A DNA stretch of 64,000 nt from Pseudocolwellia sp. AS88 (GTDB lineage Bacteria > Pseudomonadota > Gammaproteobacteria > Enterobacterales > Alteromonadaceae). Both the position numbers and the translations under genes were made by a program. Positions 54,515-62,257 of the stretch are shown here, piece by piece (the stretch's first letter is position 1; each line of letters starts with the position of its first letter). The notes under the pieces were generated by a model. It saw only the letters and a program-made list of their open reading frames with translations. It had not been told where the DNA came from and ran no database searches. The stretch covers positions 1 to 64,000 of the forward strand of contig NZ_JAUPEC010000027.1 of assembly GCF_030551755.1 (NCBI RefSeq), read 5' to 3'.

Positions 54515-54962
54515 GTCACTAAATTCAGCTAAGTACTAAAAAATAAATTTAGATTACACTAATGTCTTATCATAGATAAGTCATGATGTTGCTCTAGAGA
54601 ATAAGGCGTCGCTTTTATACATAAGTAACCTCAACTCGGGATAAGCAAAGTTACTCAATAAGCTATTTTTAAGCCTAACATCGTTGCCTACATGGATGTA
54701 GGTACTTAGTTTTTATCGGGAATAAAAAAACTGTGTATTCGTTACCAATAGCCAGCTATTGGGTACACAAATCCGCCTTGCTAGGCATAAAACTATCAAT
54801 ATTGAGTCATCATATTACATGTAAAGTACTTTGATGGTTCTTTAATCTATTAATAAATAATTCTTTTTATTGAATGTTATAACATTCATTATCCCGAGTT
54901 GAAGTTACGTAATAAAAGCGACGTCTTTAAATTTTAAAATACCTTATTGTATCTAGTTCAAG
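54515..54962. other. Convergent intergenic region occupied by a MITE-like element
   Basis: Besides the family-1 element (54626-54907), the flanks contain complementary GCGTCGCTTTTAT (54606-54618) and ATAAAAGCGACGT (54912-54924), which would form a hairpin if the element were removed. No gene is present. Confidence 0.7.
54626..54907. mobile_element. MITE-like element, family 1, copy 2 (282 bp)
   Basis: Terminal repeats TAACCTCAACTCGGGATAA (54626-54644) and TTATCCCGAGTTGAAGTTA (54889-54907) differ at one position. Outside a 49-bp block at 54687-54735 it matches the copy at 27229-27461 almost base for base. The block holds CCTACATGGATGTAGG and a second small hairpin (AGTTTTT...AAAAAACT). Confidence 0.82.
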
Positions 54963-55865
54963 TTATTGGCTTAAATGTGAAGGTAATAATTCATCAGGTA
55001 AACGAAAGGTTTTAGTTTCTAAGCTTATTGGGCAAACAAATACCAGTGAGAATGCACATAACTGCAAATCTATATCTTTACTCATTTTCTCTTTTAATAA
55101 ATCATCTCTTTTACTATCCCCGTGTAACCTGTCTCCAACAACGGGCATTCCTATACTTGCAGCATGAAGTCGTATTTGATGCTTCCTTCCTGAATCTATT
55201 AGTACATCAATCAAAGATGTATCAAGGCTTTCATTATAGCTTTTACAAGTAAACTGGCTTTTAGCATTTTTGCCATCAACTTGTGTTGTTATTATTTCTG
55301 GTTGAGAGTGACTTCTATGATCTCCATGGATCAAAATTAAGTAGCGTTTTTCTAGATGATGCAGCTCAAACATTTTGCTGAAGGCTTGAGCCATCTTTTT
55401 TGTATGAGCGATAATAATGAGGCCAGATGCTGCACGATCTAATCGATGTACAATAAAAACAGCACGCTCTGGTTGAAGATGAGTTTGCGCCCAACGTGCA
55501 ATTGTACAATGATCGCTCCACTTTGAACCTTGAGATAGCATGCCATAAGGTTTATACCAAACGCTATATTCGCCCATGTCTTCAATTAACTTGGCTTCAT
55601 TCGGTACTTGATTAAGTACATCTTGGTTATAATAAAAATGTAATTCATCACCTTGCTTTAAAGATTTTTTTATTCGACGAAAGCGTTGGGTAGATTTACC
55701 TCGAGTTAACCAAAGTGCACCTTTATTTATCGCCTTTTTAAGGTCGGCAATGCTTATATTACAAACAGCTTCTAATTCTAATAAGGCATTAGTGGTTTCT
55801 GATGTTACAACAATATGTTTTTCGAAGATTTGCCTGTCAGCTAAATGATCTTTTGAAATGCTCAA
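54963..55865 (-). CDS. RluA-family pseudouridine synthase
   Basis: The 300-residue protein has the RluA-family catalytic motif HRLDRAASG (140-148) with Asp143 as the catalytic residue, the preceding WYKPYGMLSQGS block and the later SGRKHQIRLHAASIGMPVVGD block. The N-terminal ~80 residues (LLELEAVCNISIADLKKAINKGALWLTRG) look like a small S4-like RNA-binding module. The RNA target (rRNA or tRNA position) cannot be assigned. It is convergent with dapA. Confidence 0.85.
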   Translation of the reverse strand: MSISKDHLADRQIFEKHIVVTSETTNALLELEAVCNISIADLKKAINKGALWLTRGKSTQRFRRIKKSLKQGDELHFYYNQDVLNQVPNEAKLIEDMGEYSVWYKPYGMLSQGSKWSDHCTIARWAQTHLQPERAVFIVHRLDRAASGLIIIAHTKKMAQAFSKMFELHHLEKRYLILIHGDHRSHSQPEIITTQVDGKNAKSQFTCKSYNESLDTSLIDVLIDSGRKHQIRLHAASIGMPVVGDRLHGDSKRDDLLKEKMSKDIDLQLCAFSLVFVCPISLETKTFRLPDELLPSHLSQ

Positions 55866-56033
55866 GCTAAGCCTTTAAATCAATTTAAATAAAAATATTA
55901 ATGCTAGTTTACCAAACAAGGCAATGACCTGTCGTATTTTTGATAGTATTATTTAACTGAGCTTGAATTCATGTGATTTGTAAATCATGTACTTGTCGAG
56001 TAATACAAAAACTAAAATTTATTAAGGTATAAA

Positions 56034-56375
56034 ATGGAACGTGATTTAGCGCTTTTTCCACAAGATGAGATTGGCGAATTTTTATGGAATGCAGTGAGTG
56101 CAGGTCATGATATCAACCAAGAAAGAGAGATTGAGTTTACAGTTATTTTTAAATCCCATGAGCAAGCGCTTAAATTTGGTCATTTATTATTAGAAAATAA
56201 CCAAAAACTTTCTTTGTGTTCATTTGATGGAAATCCAGAACATCCGTGGGAAGTTACGGCTTATCCATTTATTAGTGCATCATATGAAAATATCATTTCA
56301 TATAGGCATTTATTAACAGAAAGCTCAGCACCTTTTGAAGGTGTTTTTGATGGCTTTTATTTTCAAGTAAATTAA
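56034..56375 (+). CDS. RraB-like protein
   Basis: The 113-residue acidic protein has a ferredoxin-like pattern: IEFTVIFKSHEQALKFGHLLLENN forms the first half, and the closing SSAPFEGVFDGFYFQV resembles the YDGWGT-type motif of RraB, the RNase E inhibitor family. Similarity is clear in layout but short, so it may belong to a wider RraB superfamily with another role. It is followed 28 bp later by a small zinc-ribbon-like gene, probably in one operon. Confidence 0.6.
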   Translation: MERDLALFPQDEIGEFLWNAVSAGHDINQEREIEFTVIFKSHEQALKFGHLLLENNQKLSLCSFDGNPEHPWEVTAYPFISASYENIISYRHLLTESSAPFEGVFDGFYFQVN

Positions 56376-56403
56376 TAATAATTTTCGATAATTGAAGAGT
56401 GAT

Positions 56404-56619
56404 ATGATTGATATTAAGCAGTTTGACGAGATAAAAAAAACAAGTGCAAGGTCTTTTAATGATCAAAAAGCATTAATAAAAAAAATCATGGCTGGAAGAG
56501 TAATTCCATGTGACAGTTGTGGCACAACAATAAAACTAGTTTTACCTGAACAGTCAGAAACGCCAGGCTTGTATTGTGATAAAGGCTGTACCGATATCGC
56601 TTTAGATTTTACACTCTAA
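56404..56619 (+). CDS. Small protein with zinc-ribbon-like Cys pairs
   Basis: ATG 56404, with GAAGAG upstream, is preferred over the TTG at 56392. The 71-residue product has CDSC and YCDKGC: two pairs (C-x2-C ... C-x3-C) about 20 residues apart, as in treble-clef or zinc-ribbon modules. The N-terminal half is helical and basic (FDEIKKTSARSFNDQKALIKKIM). No named family is recognised. Zinc binding is inferred from the cysteine spacing. Confidence 0.6.
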   Translation: MIDIKQFDEIKKTSARSFNDQKALIKKIMAGRVIPCDSCGTTIKLVLPEQSETPGLYCDKGCTDIALDFTL

Positions 56620-56787
56620 AAGAATGGTTTTGTGCTTGTATGAAGGCTTTATAAAGCTTGAGAGGTAAAAACTCTAAACGTTTGTTTAACTTTACTCTTT
56701 GCTTGATCTAATTAATTTTATCATTCGACATTTTTTCGTCATCTTATCTCGTTTCTAGTAAATATTTATTCTTGAAATTGCTCAAAT

Positions 56788-56821
56788 AAAAAGACCTGTT
56801 ACGATAAAATAACAGGCCTTA
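56788..56821 (-). terminator. Rho-independent terminator of the DAACS gene
   Basis: AAGACCTGTTA pairs (with one G-U/A-C type mismatch) with TAACAGGCCTT; on the minus strand it is followed by TTTATTT. It lies ~35 bp past the stop codon. Confidence 0.85.
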
Positions 56822-56854
56822 GTTTATGTTTGTACAAGTTTTAAGGTTTAATCG

Positions 56855-58186
56855 TTAACTAGCTTTAGAATCAGCTTCTTCGTCTTCTTGACCCGCATCC
56901 ATGTCATAGAAAACATCTTCATCAAATTGCTTTTCAGATTTACCAACAATAACCGTAACCATACTATCGCCTGTCACGTTAACTGCTGTTCTTGTCATAT
57001 CAAGCAGTCGGTCAACACCAATAATCAAACCAATACCTTCAACAGGCAAGCCTACTTGATTAAGTACCATAGCAAGCATGATGAGCCCTACACCTGGAAC
57101 TCCGGCTGTACCAATAGAAGCGAGTGTAGCTGTTAGTATTACAAGTAAATAGTCTGACAAAGTTAAATCTACATTGAATACCTGAGCGATAAATACTGTT
57201 GCAACCCCTTGCATTATGGCTGTGCCATCCATGTTAATGGTTGCACCTAAAGGCACAGTAAAAGAGGCGATAGAGTTTTTAACACCTAATTTTTTAGTTG
57301 CTGTTGCCATAGTGATTGGTAATGTTGCATTACTACTTGATGTTGAAAAAGCGAATATAGCGGTATTACGCATTTTTCTGAGAAATATTAAAGGATTTAA
57401 GCCTGTTAATAATTTAAGAATTACAGGGTAGGTAATAGTTGCATGTAAAACTAAAGCAAAGAAAACCACAAGAAAATACTGGATCAAATTACCAAATGTT
57501 TCTATAGATACATCAGTGAATAAGCCCGCTAATAAACAGAAAACACCATAAGGAGCTATGTTCATTAACATAGTAACTAAGCGCATAATAACAGTACTTA
57601 AATCTTCAAATAAGCTAGTAATTCTTTCGCCCGCTTTACCTGATAGAGCAATAGCTATACCAAACAATAATGCAAAAACAATAACTTGAAGCATATTCCC
57701 ATTAGCAAACGCTGAGAATGGGTTCGTTGGAAACATTTGAATAATTACTTGAGCTAAAGAAGGTGCTTCTCTACTTTCGAAAGTCGTGTTAGCAATCATA
57801 TTTACGCCTTCGCCAGGATTTACTAACAAGGCTAAGAACATGGCAAAACTAATTGCTATCGCCGTTGTGATCAAATACAAGCCAATAGCTTTACCACCAA
57901 TACGTCCTAACTTAGATGTATCTTTTAAAGAGCAAGTGCCACAAATTAAAGAAACAAATACTAATGGAACAACTAACATTTGTAAGCTGGCGACAAAAAC
58001 TTTACCACCTACCTGAAATATTCCATCAACTAATAATCCTCTAAGAGAAAGGTCGAAAATATAAAGAGGGATAACAAAATCAGACTTATTAGGCATCAGC
58101 ATTTGTAATATAAAGCCGAGAATGATGCCGGCAGCCATACCTATAACGATGCGAGTGGTTAAACTAGCGCTTTTTTTATTTGACAT
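56855..58186 (-). CDS. DAACS-family Na+/dicarboxylate-amino acid symporter
   Basis: The 443-residue membrane protein matches the GltP/GltT/DctA family: SLQMLVVPLVFVSLICG, the serine-rich loop AFSTSSSNATLPITMAT (usual re-entrant loop 1), PLGATINMDGTAIMQGVATVFIAQ (NMDGT motif) and GTAGVPGVGLIMLAMVLNQVGLP. It imports glutamate, aspartate or C4-dicarboxylates with Na+ or H+. The NMDGT Asp binds Na+ in homologues. Substrate is not fixed from sequence. Acidic C-terminal tail. Confidence 0.88.
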   Translation of the reverse strand: MSNKKSASLTTRIVIGMAAGIILGFILQMLMPNKSDFVIPLYIFDLSLRGLLVDGIFQVGGKVFVASLQMLVVPLVFVSLICGTCSLKDTSKLGRIGGKAIGLYLITTAIAISFAMFLALLVNPGEGVNMIANTTFESREAPSLAQVIIQMFPTNPFSAFANGNMLQVIVFALLFGIAIALSGKAGERITSLFEDLSTVIMRLVTMLMNIAPYGVFCLLAGLFTDVSIETFGNLIQYFLVVFFALVLHATITYPVILKLLTGLNPLIFLRKMRNTAIFAFSTSSSNATLPITMATATKKLGVKNSIASFTVPLGATINMDGTAIMQGVATVFIAQVFNVDLTLSDYLLVILTATLASIGTAGVPGVGLIMLAMVLNQVGLPVEGIGLIIGVDRLLDMTRTAVNVTGDSMVTVIVGKSEKQFDEDVFYDMDAGQEDEEADSKAS

Positions 58187-58250
58187 ATTTTATGGATTTT
58201 TTATTAATTAAAAGAAGATTTTAATAGATTATCAGTAAATGCCATTATTA

Positions 58251-58278
58251 AAAAGCTAACGATTGTTAGTTTTTTTAA
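58251..58278 (+). promoter_or_regulatory. Short hairpin with T-run upstream of the Ig-like lipoprotein gene
   Basis: CTAAC-GATT-GTTAG, flanked by A4 and T7, has the form of a weak terminator. It lies ~80 bp upstream of the lipoprotein start, between divergent genes, so no gene ends there; an attenuator or a minor transcript end are both possible. Confidence 0.3.
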
Positions 58279-58355
58279 TAAGGTAGTGACCTTTTTGTGT
58301 TTTTTCAGTTAAGATGACAAAGTTGATAATAAAATTTACCAGGGAGATGCTTTTT

Positions 58356-60665
58356 ATGGCGCTACTTCAACGCTTTAGTTTAGTTATACTACTTTTTACG
58401 TTAGTAGCTTGTGGCGGTAGTGAAGGTAGTTTTACAAACACTGACACGGATACCGATACGGACACTGACACGGATACTTCTTTAGTCACCATGTCTTTGG
58501 ATATTTCAGATACGAATATTTCTGATACTAGTCCTGCTTTATTAAGTGCTACCGTATTATCGGATGGAGAACCTCTTTCTGGTGTTTTAGTTACATTCGC
58601 GCTTAATGACGGGTTTGAAACTCTTGCTACATTTGCACCTGAATTAGGTACTAGTATTACCAATGATACAGGTGTTGCTACTATTATTCTTAATTCTGGC
58701 GGTACTGCTGGAGCAGGTACAGTGACTGCTAGCATTACTTTTGATGGCGATGATGGCGAAATTATAGCGACCACTTCCTTTAATAGTGCAGGCGATGCCA
58801 ATACTGGCACAACACCTGATGTGTCAAACATTTCATTGTTTGCTAGCAGTCAACAAATTGCATCAAGTGGTGCACAAGAAGTCACCTTGTCTGCAATCGC
58901 TAAAGATGCAAATAATAATTTATTAGAAGATGTAAATATCACCTTTGCTGCTAGTTCTGGTGGAATAGAAGTTGTTGACGGCATAACAGGGCCTGATGGT
59001 AAAGCAACAGCCACACTTACCGTATCTACAGACTTATCTAATCGAATTATAAATGTTACAGCATCTACCGCACAATTTTCTGATACTGTAGATGTTGAAG
59101 TTGTGGGTACTGATGTTCAGTTAACAGGCTCATCATCACTTGCTATTAATGATTCAAATAATTTTATTGTTAAGGTTGTTGATTCAGATGGCGAAGGCAT
59201 TGGAGGTGAATTAGTCTCTTTATCGACAAGTGATTCCTCAAGTACAGGAACTGTTGCTAACATCACAATTCCAGAGTCTGTTACAACCGACTCTACAGGA
59301 CAAGCAATTGCTACAGTTATTGGTGCATCTGGCGGAGAGAATTCTATTATCGCGAGTGCACTAGGTGCTTCAGTGACTCAAGTTGTAACTGTTCAAGCGG
59401 ATTCTTTTTTATTTACTTCTTTTGGTGACGGTAATGGAACAACTATAAACCTCACAACACAAGACTTGTCTGCTATTCCTGATGTTTTATTATCAGATAC
59501 AGCTGAAATTAGCTTAACTTGGACTAGAAGTGGAGTTCCTGTTGTTGGTGCTGATGTTAATTTTACAGCTACACGTGGTAATTTAACTACCGTTTTAGGG
59601 ACTACCGACAGTAATGGTCAAGTTTCTACTTCGTTAGCCTCTTCTAATGCAGGTAATTCTTTAGTTACATTTAATGGTGTTGATGGCGATATTGCATTAA
59701 CAAATGAATTGGAGTTTGAGTTTGTTGCCGAAACTGCTAGCACTATTGTTGCTCAAGCTTCACCTAATTCAATTGGTCCAAATGGACAAACATCTATTAT
59801 TTCAGTTGTAGTTAAAGATGATGATGGTAATTTAGTTAAAAATAAAACCATTAAGTTTAACTTAGATGATGTGACACGTGGCGAAATATCACCTGCAACA
59901 GCTGTTACAGATAGTAATGGTAATGCATCAACAGTTTATACTTCAAATACTGTGTCTGCTCAGGATGCTGTTTCTATAAATGCAGAAGTAATAGATACTC
60001 CTTCGGTATCTGATACAGTTACACTAACTGTTGCGGATAGAGAATTATTTATTACTTTAGGTACAGGTAATAGCATTGAAGAAATAGATGTGACTAACTA
60101 CAACAAACAATTTAGTGTTTTTGTTACTGATGTAGATTCTACACCAGTTGAGGATGTTGAGTTGACTGTATCTGCTGTACCTAACGCTTATTATAAAGGT
60201 GAGTGGATCAGAACCTATGATACAGCAGGCACTTTTTTACGTTGGGCTACTGCAATAAATGTAGTCAAAGATGAGCTTGGTAATGTAACGGCCTATGATG
60301 ATGGTGGTTTTAGATGCGTAAATGAAGACACTAATGTTAATGGTATTTTAGACGCAGGCGAAGATATTAATGGTGATGGTGTTTTAACGCCAGGTAATAT
60401 AGTTGCAGCTCTTGGTGATATAGTGACTGATGATGAAGGTAAAGCGATTGTTGATATTCGTTATCCACAAAGTCATGGTAGTTGGGCAAATATAAATTTG
60501 ATTGTATCAGCTAAAGTTAATGGTACTGAAAGCTTTACACAAACAGTTTTTACATTACCCACTTCATCTGAAGATATTCTAGATGAAGATGTAACACCAC
60601 CAACATCAGGGACTGGTTTAAATAGTCCTTTTGGTGCTGCTAGTGACTGTAGTGTTGCAAATTAA
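58356..60665 (+). CDS. Ig-like (Big-1 type) repeat surface lipoprotein
   Basis: The start at ATG 58356 is preferred (GGGAGA upstream, directly followed by MALLQRFSLVILLFTLVAC); the frame is open from 58314. The lipobox LVAC puts the lipid on Cys19. A low-complexity TDTDTDTDTDTDTD linker follows, then about five Ig-like/invasin-type domains recognisable by repeated 'DSNGQVSTSL', 'DSNGNASTVY' and 'GPDGKATATL' loops. The last domain contains NEDTNVNGILDAGEDINGDG, two D/N-x-N-G-type acidic loops resembling EF-hand or dockerin Ca2+ sites. It is probably a surface-exposed adhesion or scaffold protein of 769 residues. Partner unknown. A terminator follows. Confidence 0.8.
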   Translation: MALLQRFSLVILLFTLVACGGSEGSFTNTDTDTDTDTDTDTSLVTMSLDISDTNISDTSPALLSATVLSDGEPLSGVLVTFALNDGFETLATFAPELGTSITNDTGVATIILNSGGTAGAGTVTASITFDGDDGEIIATTSFNSAGDANTGTTPDVSNISLFASSQQIASSGAQEVTLSAIAKDANNNLLEDVNITFAASSGGIEVVDGITGPDGKATATLTVSTDLSNRIINVTASTAQFSDTVDVEVVGTDVQLTGSSSLAINDSNNFIVKVVDSDGEGIGGELVSLSTSDSSSTGTVANITIPESVTTDSTGQAIATVIGASGGENSIIASALGASVTQVVTVQADSFLFTSFGDGNGTTINLTTQDLSAIPDVLLSDTAEISLTWTRSGVPVVGADVNFTATRGNLTTVLGTTDSNGQVSTSLASSNAGNSLVTFNGVDGDIALTNELEFEFVAETASTIVAQASPNSIGPNGQTSIISVVVKDDDGNLVKNKTIKFNLDDVTRGEISPATAVTDSNGNASTVYTSNTVSAQDAVSINAEVIDTPSVSDTVTLTVADRELFITLGTGNSIEEIDVTNYNKQFSVFVTDVDSTPVEDVELTVSAVPNAYYKGEWIRTYDTAGTFLRWATAINVVKDELGNVTAYDDGGFRCVNEDTNVNGILDAGEDINGDGVLTPGNIVAALGDIVTDDEGKAIVDIRYPQSHGSWANINLIVSAKVNGTESFTQTVFTLPTSSEDILDEDVTPPTSGTGLNSPFGAASDCSVAN

Positions 60666-60682
60666 ACTCACTATTTAGTATA

Positions 60683-60711
60683 CAAAAAAAGCTCCCTCGG
60701 GAGCTTTTTTA
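60683..60711. terminator. Bidirectional terminator
   Basis: AAAAAAGCTCCC pairs with GGGAGCTTTTTT across a tiny TC loop. It lies between the convergent lipoprotein and arginase-family genes, with T-runs on both strands. Confidence 0.92.
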
Positions 60712-60752
60712 ATGTCTTAAATTCAAGAGAAAATTAACATTTAAATTAGGTA

Positions 60753-61862
60753 TTAATTTTTCGCCATCTCACTAATTAAAAAAGCAGAGATCTCTGCACA
60801 TGCTGTTAATGTTTTATTTCTGCTTTCTTCACCTAAACCTGAACTATCTGTAAAAGGTGCTATTTCCATCATGTCAGCGCCAGTGATTGGATATTTTTTT
60901 CCTAGAGACTTAAGTATCTTCATTGTATCTGCCATATCCATACCATCTGGTTCAGGCGTACCTGTCGCTGAAGCTATCGAAGCATCTAATGCATCAATAT
61001 CAAAGCTTACATAAAGCTCATCAATTTTTTCATTCTTTAGTTGAGCAAGAATATTTTGAATAATGTTATCAACACCATTTTCTTTTATTTCATGTGACCA
61101 ATGTTGCTTAACTCCGAAAGTATTTTCCCAATGTGATTTAGGTCGTCCGCTTGAACGAATACCTATTTGGATTAAATGACTGTGATCATGTAAATCGTCT
61201 AAGATGTGTGTACACCACGAGCCAAAACATAAATCTATGCCTAAGCGCTCCACTAGTAGGTCTGTGTGCGCGTCAAAATGGATTATAGCAGCACGAATAC
61301 CTTGTTTCTTTTTAGCTTGTAAATAGGCCTTTGTGAGCGGATAGCTTACAGAGTGATCTCCGCCGATACCAAATATGCCTTTTTTAGGGAATTCAGCATA
61401 AAAGTCATGCAATACATCTTCTGTAATCGTTAACGGACTAACTGGGTAAATACTATTTTCATCTTGATATAATGCTTTTCTACAATTTGAAATGGTTGCT
61501 TCATTTAAGTATTTGTCATGTAATAAATGTGGGATAACGCGCACATCGCCTAAATCGAAAGCATTCAAACCTTTATGTTGTTCTAGTAATGTAGAGCGAA
61601 CAAATAGAGGCCCCCAATTAGCGCCTCGTAAAATTCCACCACCACAATCAGAAGCAATACCCAGAATTACAGCACTCGATGCTGTTGGTAAGTTATCTAA
61701 TGATGATGACCATAATTGTTCAATGTTTTCTGTTTGTCCGAATAGGGCTTGATGTAACTGTTCTTTTCTTTCTTTAGCCGTGTTTACTGTAAAAACTCCG
61801 TTACCAGGAGGACATAAACATTGCGTGAATTTATTTTTTATATTTGTCCATGATGAAGTCAT
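60753..61862 (-). CDS. Arginase-family hydrolase (formimidoylglutamase/agmatinase-like)
   Basis: The 369-residue protein has the binuclear Mn site of ureohydrolases: GGDHS (His170), DAHTD (Asp197, His199, Asp201) and SFDIDALD (Asp288, Asp290). A GTPEPDGM segment follows, close to the GTxxPxG loop. The family includes arginase, agmatinase, guanidinobutyrase and formimidoylglutamase; no hut or arginine genes lie nearby, so the substrate is open. It is ~50 residues longer at the N-terminus than typical arginases, with CLCPP near residue 15. Confidence 0.85.
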   Translation of the reverse strand: MTSSWTNIKNKFTQCLCPPGNGVFTVNTAKERKEQLHQALFGQTENIEQLWSSSLDNLPTASSAVILGIASDCGGGILRGANWGPLFVRSTLLEQHKGLNAFDLGDVRVIPHLLHDKYLNEATISNCRKALYQDENSIYPVSPLTITEDVLHDFYAEFPKKGIFGIGGDHSVSYPLTKAYLQAKKKQGIRAAIIHFDAHTDLLVERLGIDLCFGSWCTHILDDLHDHSHLIQIGIRSSGRPKSHWENTFGVKQHWSHEIKENGVDNIIQNILAQLKNEKIDELYVSFDIDALDASIASATGTPEPDGMDMADTMKILKSLGKKYPITGADMMEIAPFTDSSGLGEESRNKTLTACAEISAFLISEMAKN

Positions 61863-62257
61863 ATGAAATCTCGTTGTGTTTTTATATTACAAATATCAAA
61901 AGGAATAAATGTAGGGGAATTTGGCGATTCATTGTTTTTTAAGGGCTGTAATAGAAAAATAATGAATTATTATTTTTATTTGCCCTTATTTTTTATATTA
62001 AAGTCGATTATGATTACGCCAGAAATTACTCCAACATTATAACCAAAAGCATGAGGTCAGGCGAATTTAATCATAATATTTGCTTGTTACTTTGCTTTTT
62101 TACAGATATATCTAATAGTAATTAACACTTTAATCATCTATTTTATCGTAAACTTGTTCTTAAATATTGGTTGCTCGCCTAATTACTGAACAAATTTAAC
62201 TCAACATATAATACCTAATTGATTCACTTCAGTTAGTGACTAGGAATTTATAATCAT
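61863..62257. other. Intergenic region upstream of topA
   Basis: These 395 bp separate divergent genes. At 61941-61987, AAGGGC pairs with GCCCTT and an inner AAAAATAAT with ATTATTTTT, followed by ATTTTTTAT: a terminator-like hairpin on the + strand with no + gene before it, so a leader attenuator or a short transcript is possible. The remainder is promoter sequence without obvious boxes. The ribosome-binding site of topA, AGGAATTTATAATC, is weak. Confidence 0.4.

Noticed and set aside
58440-58485. Phase-variable tract in the Ig-like lipoprotein
   Set aside because: The unit is 6 bp, so gain or loss of units keeps the reading frame and only changes linker length.
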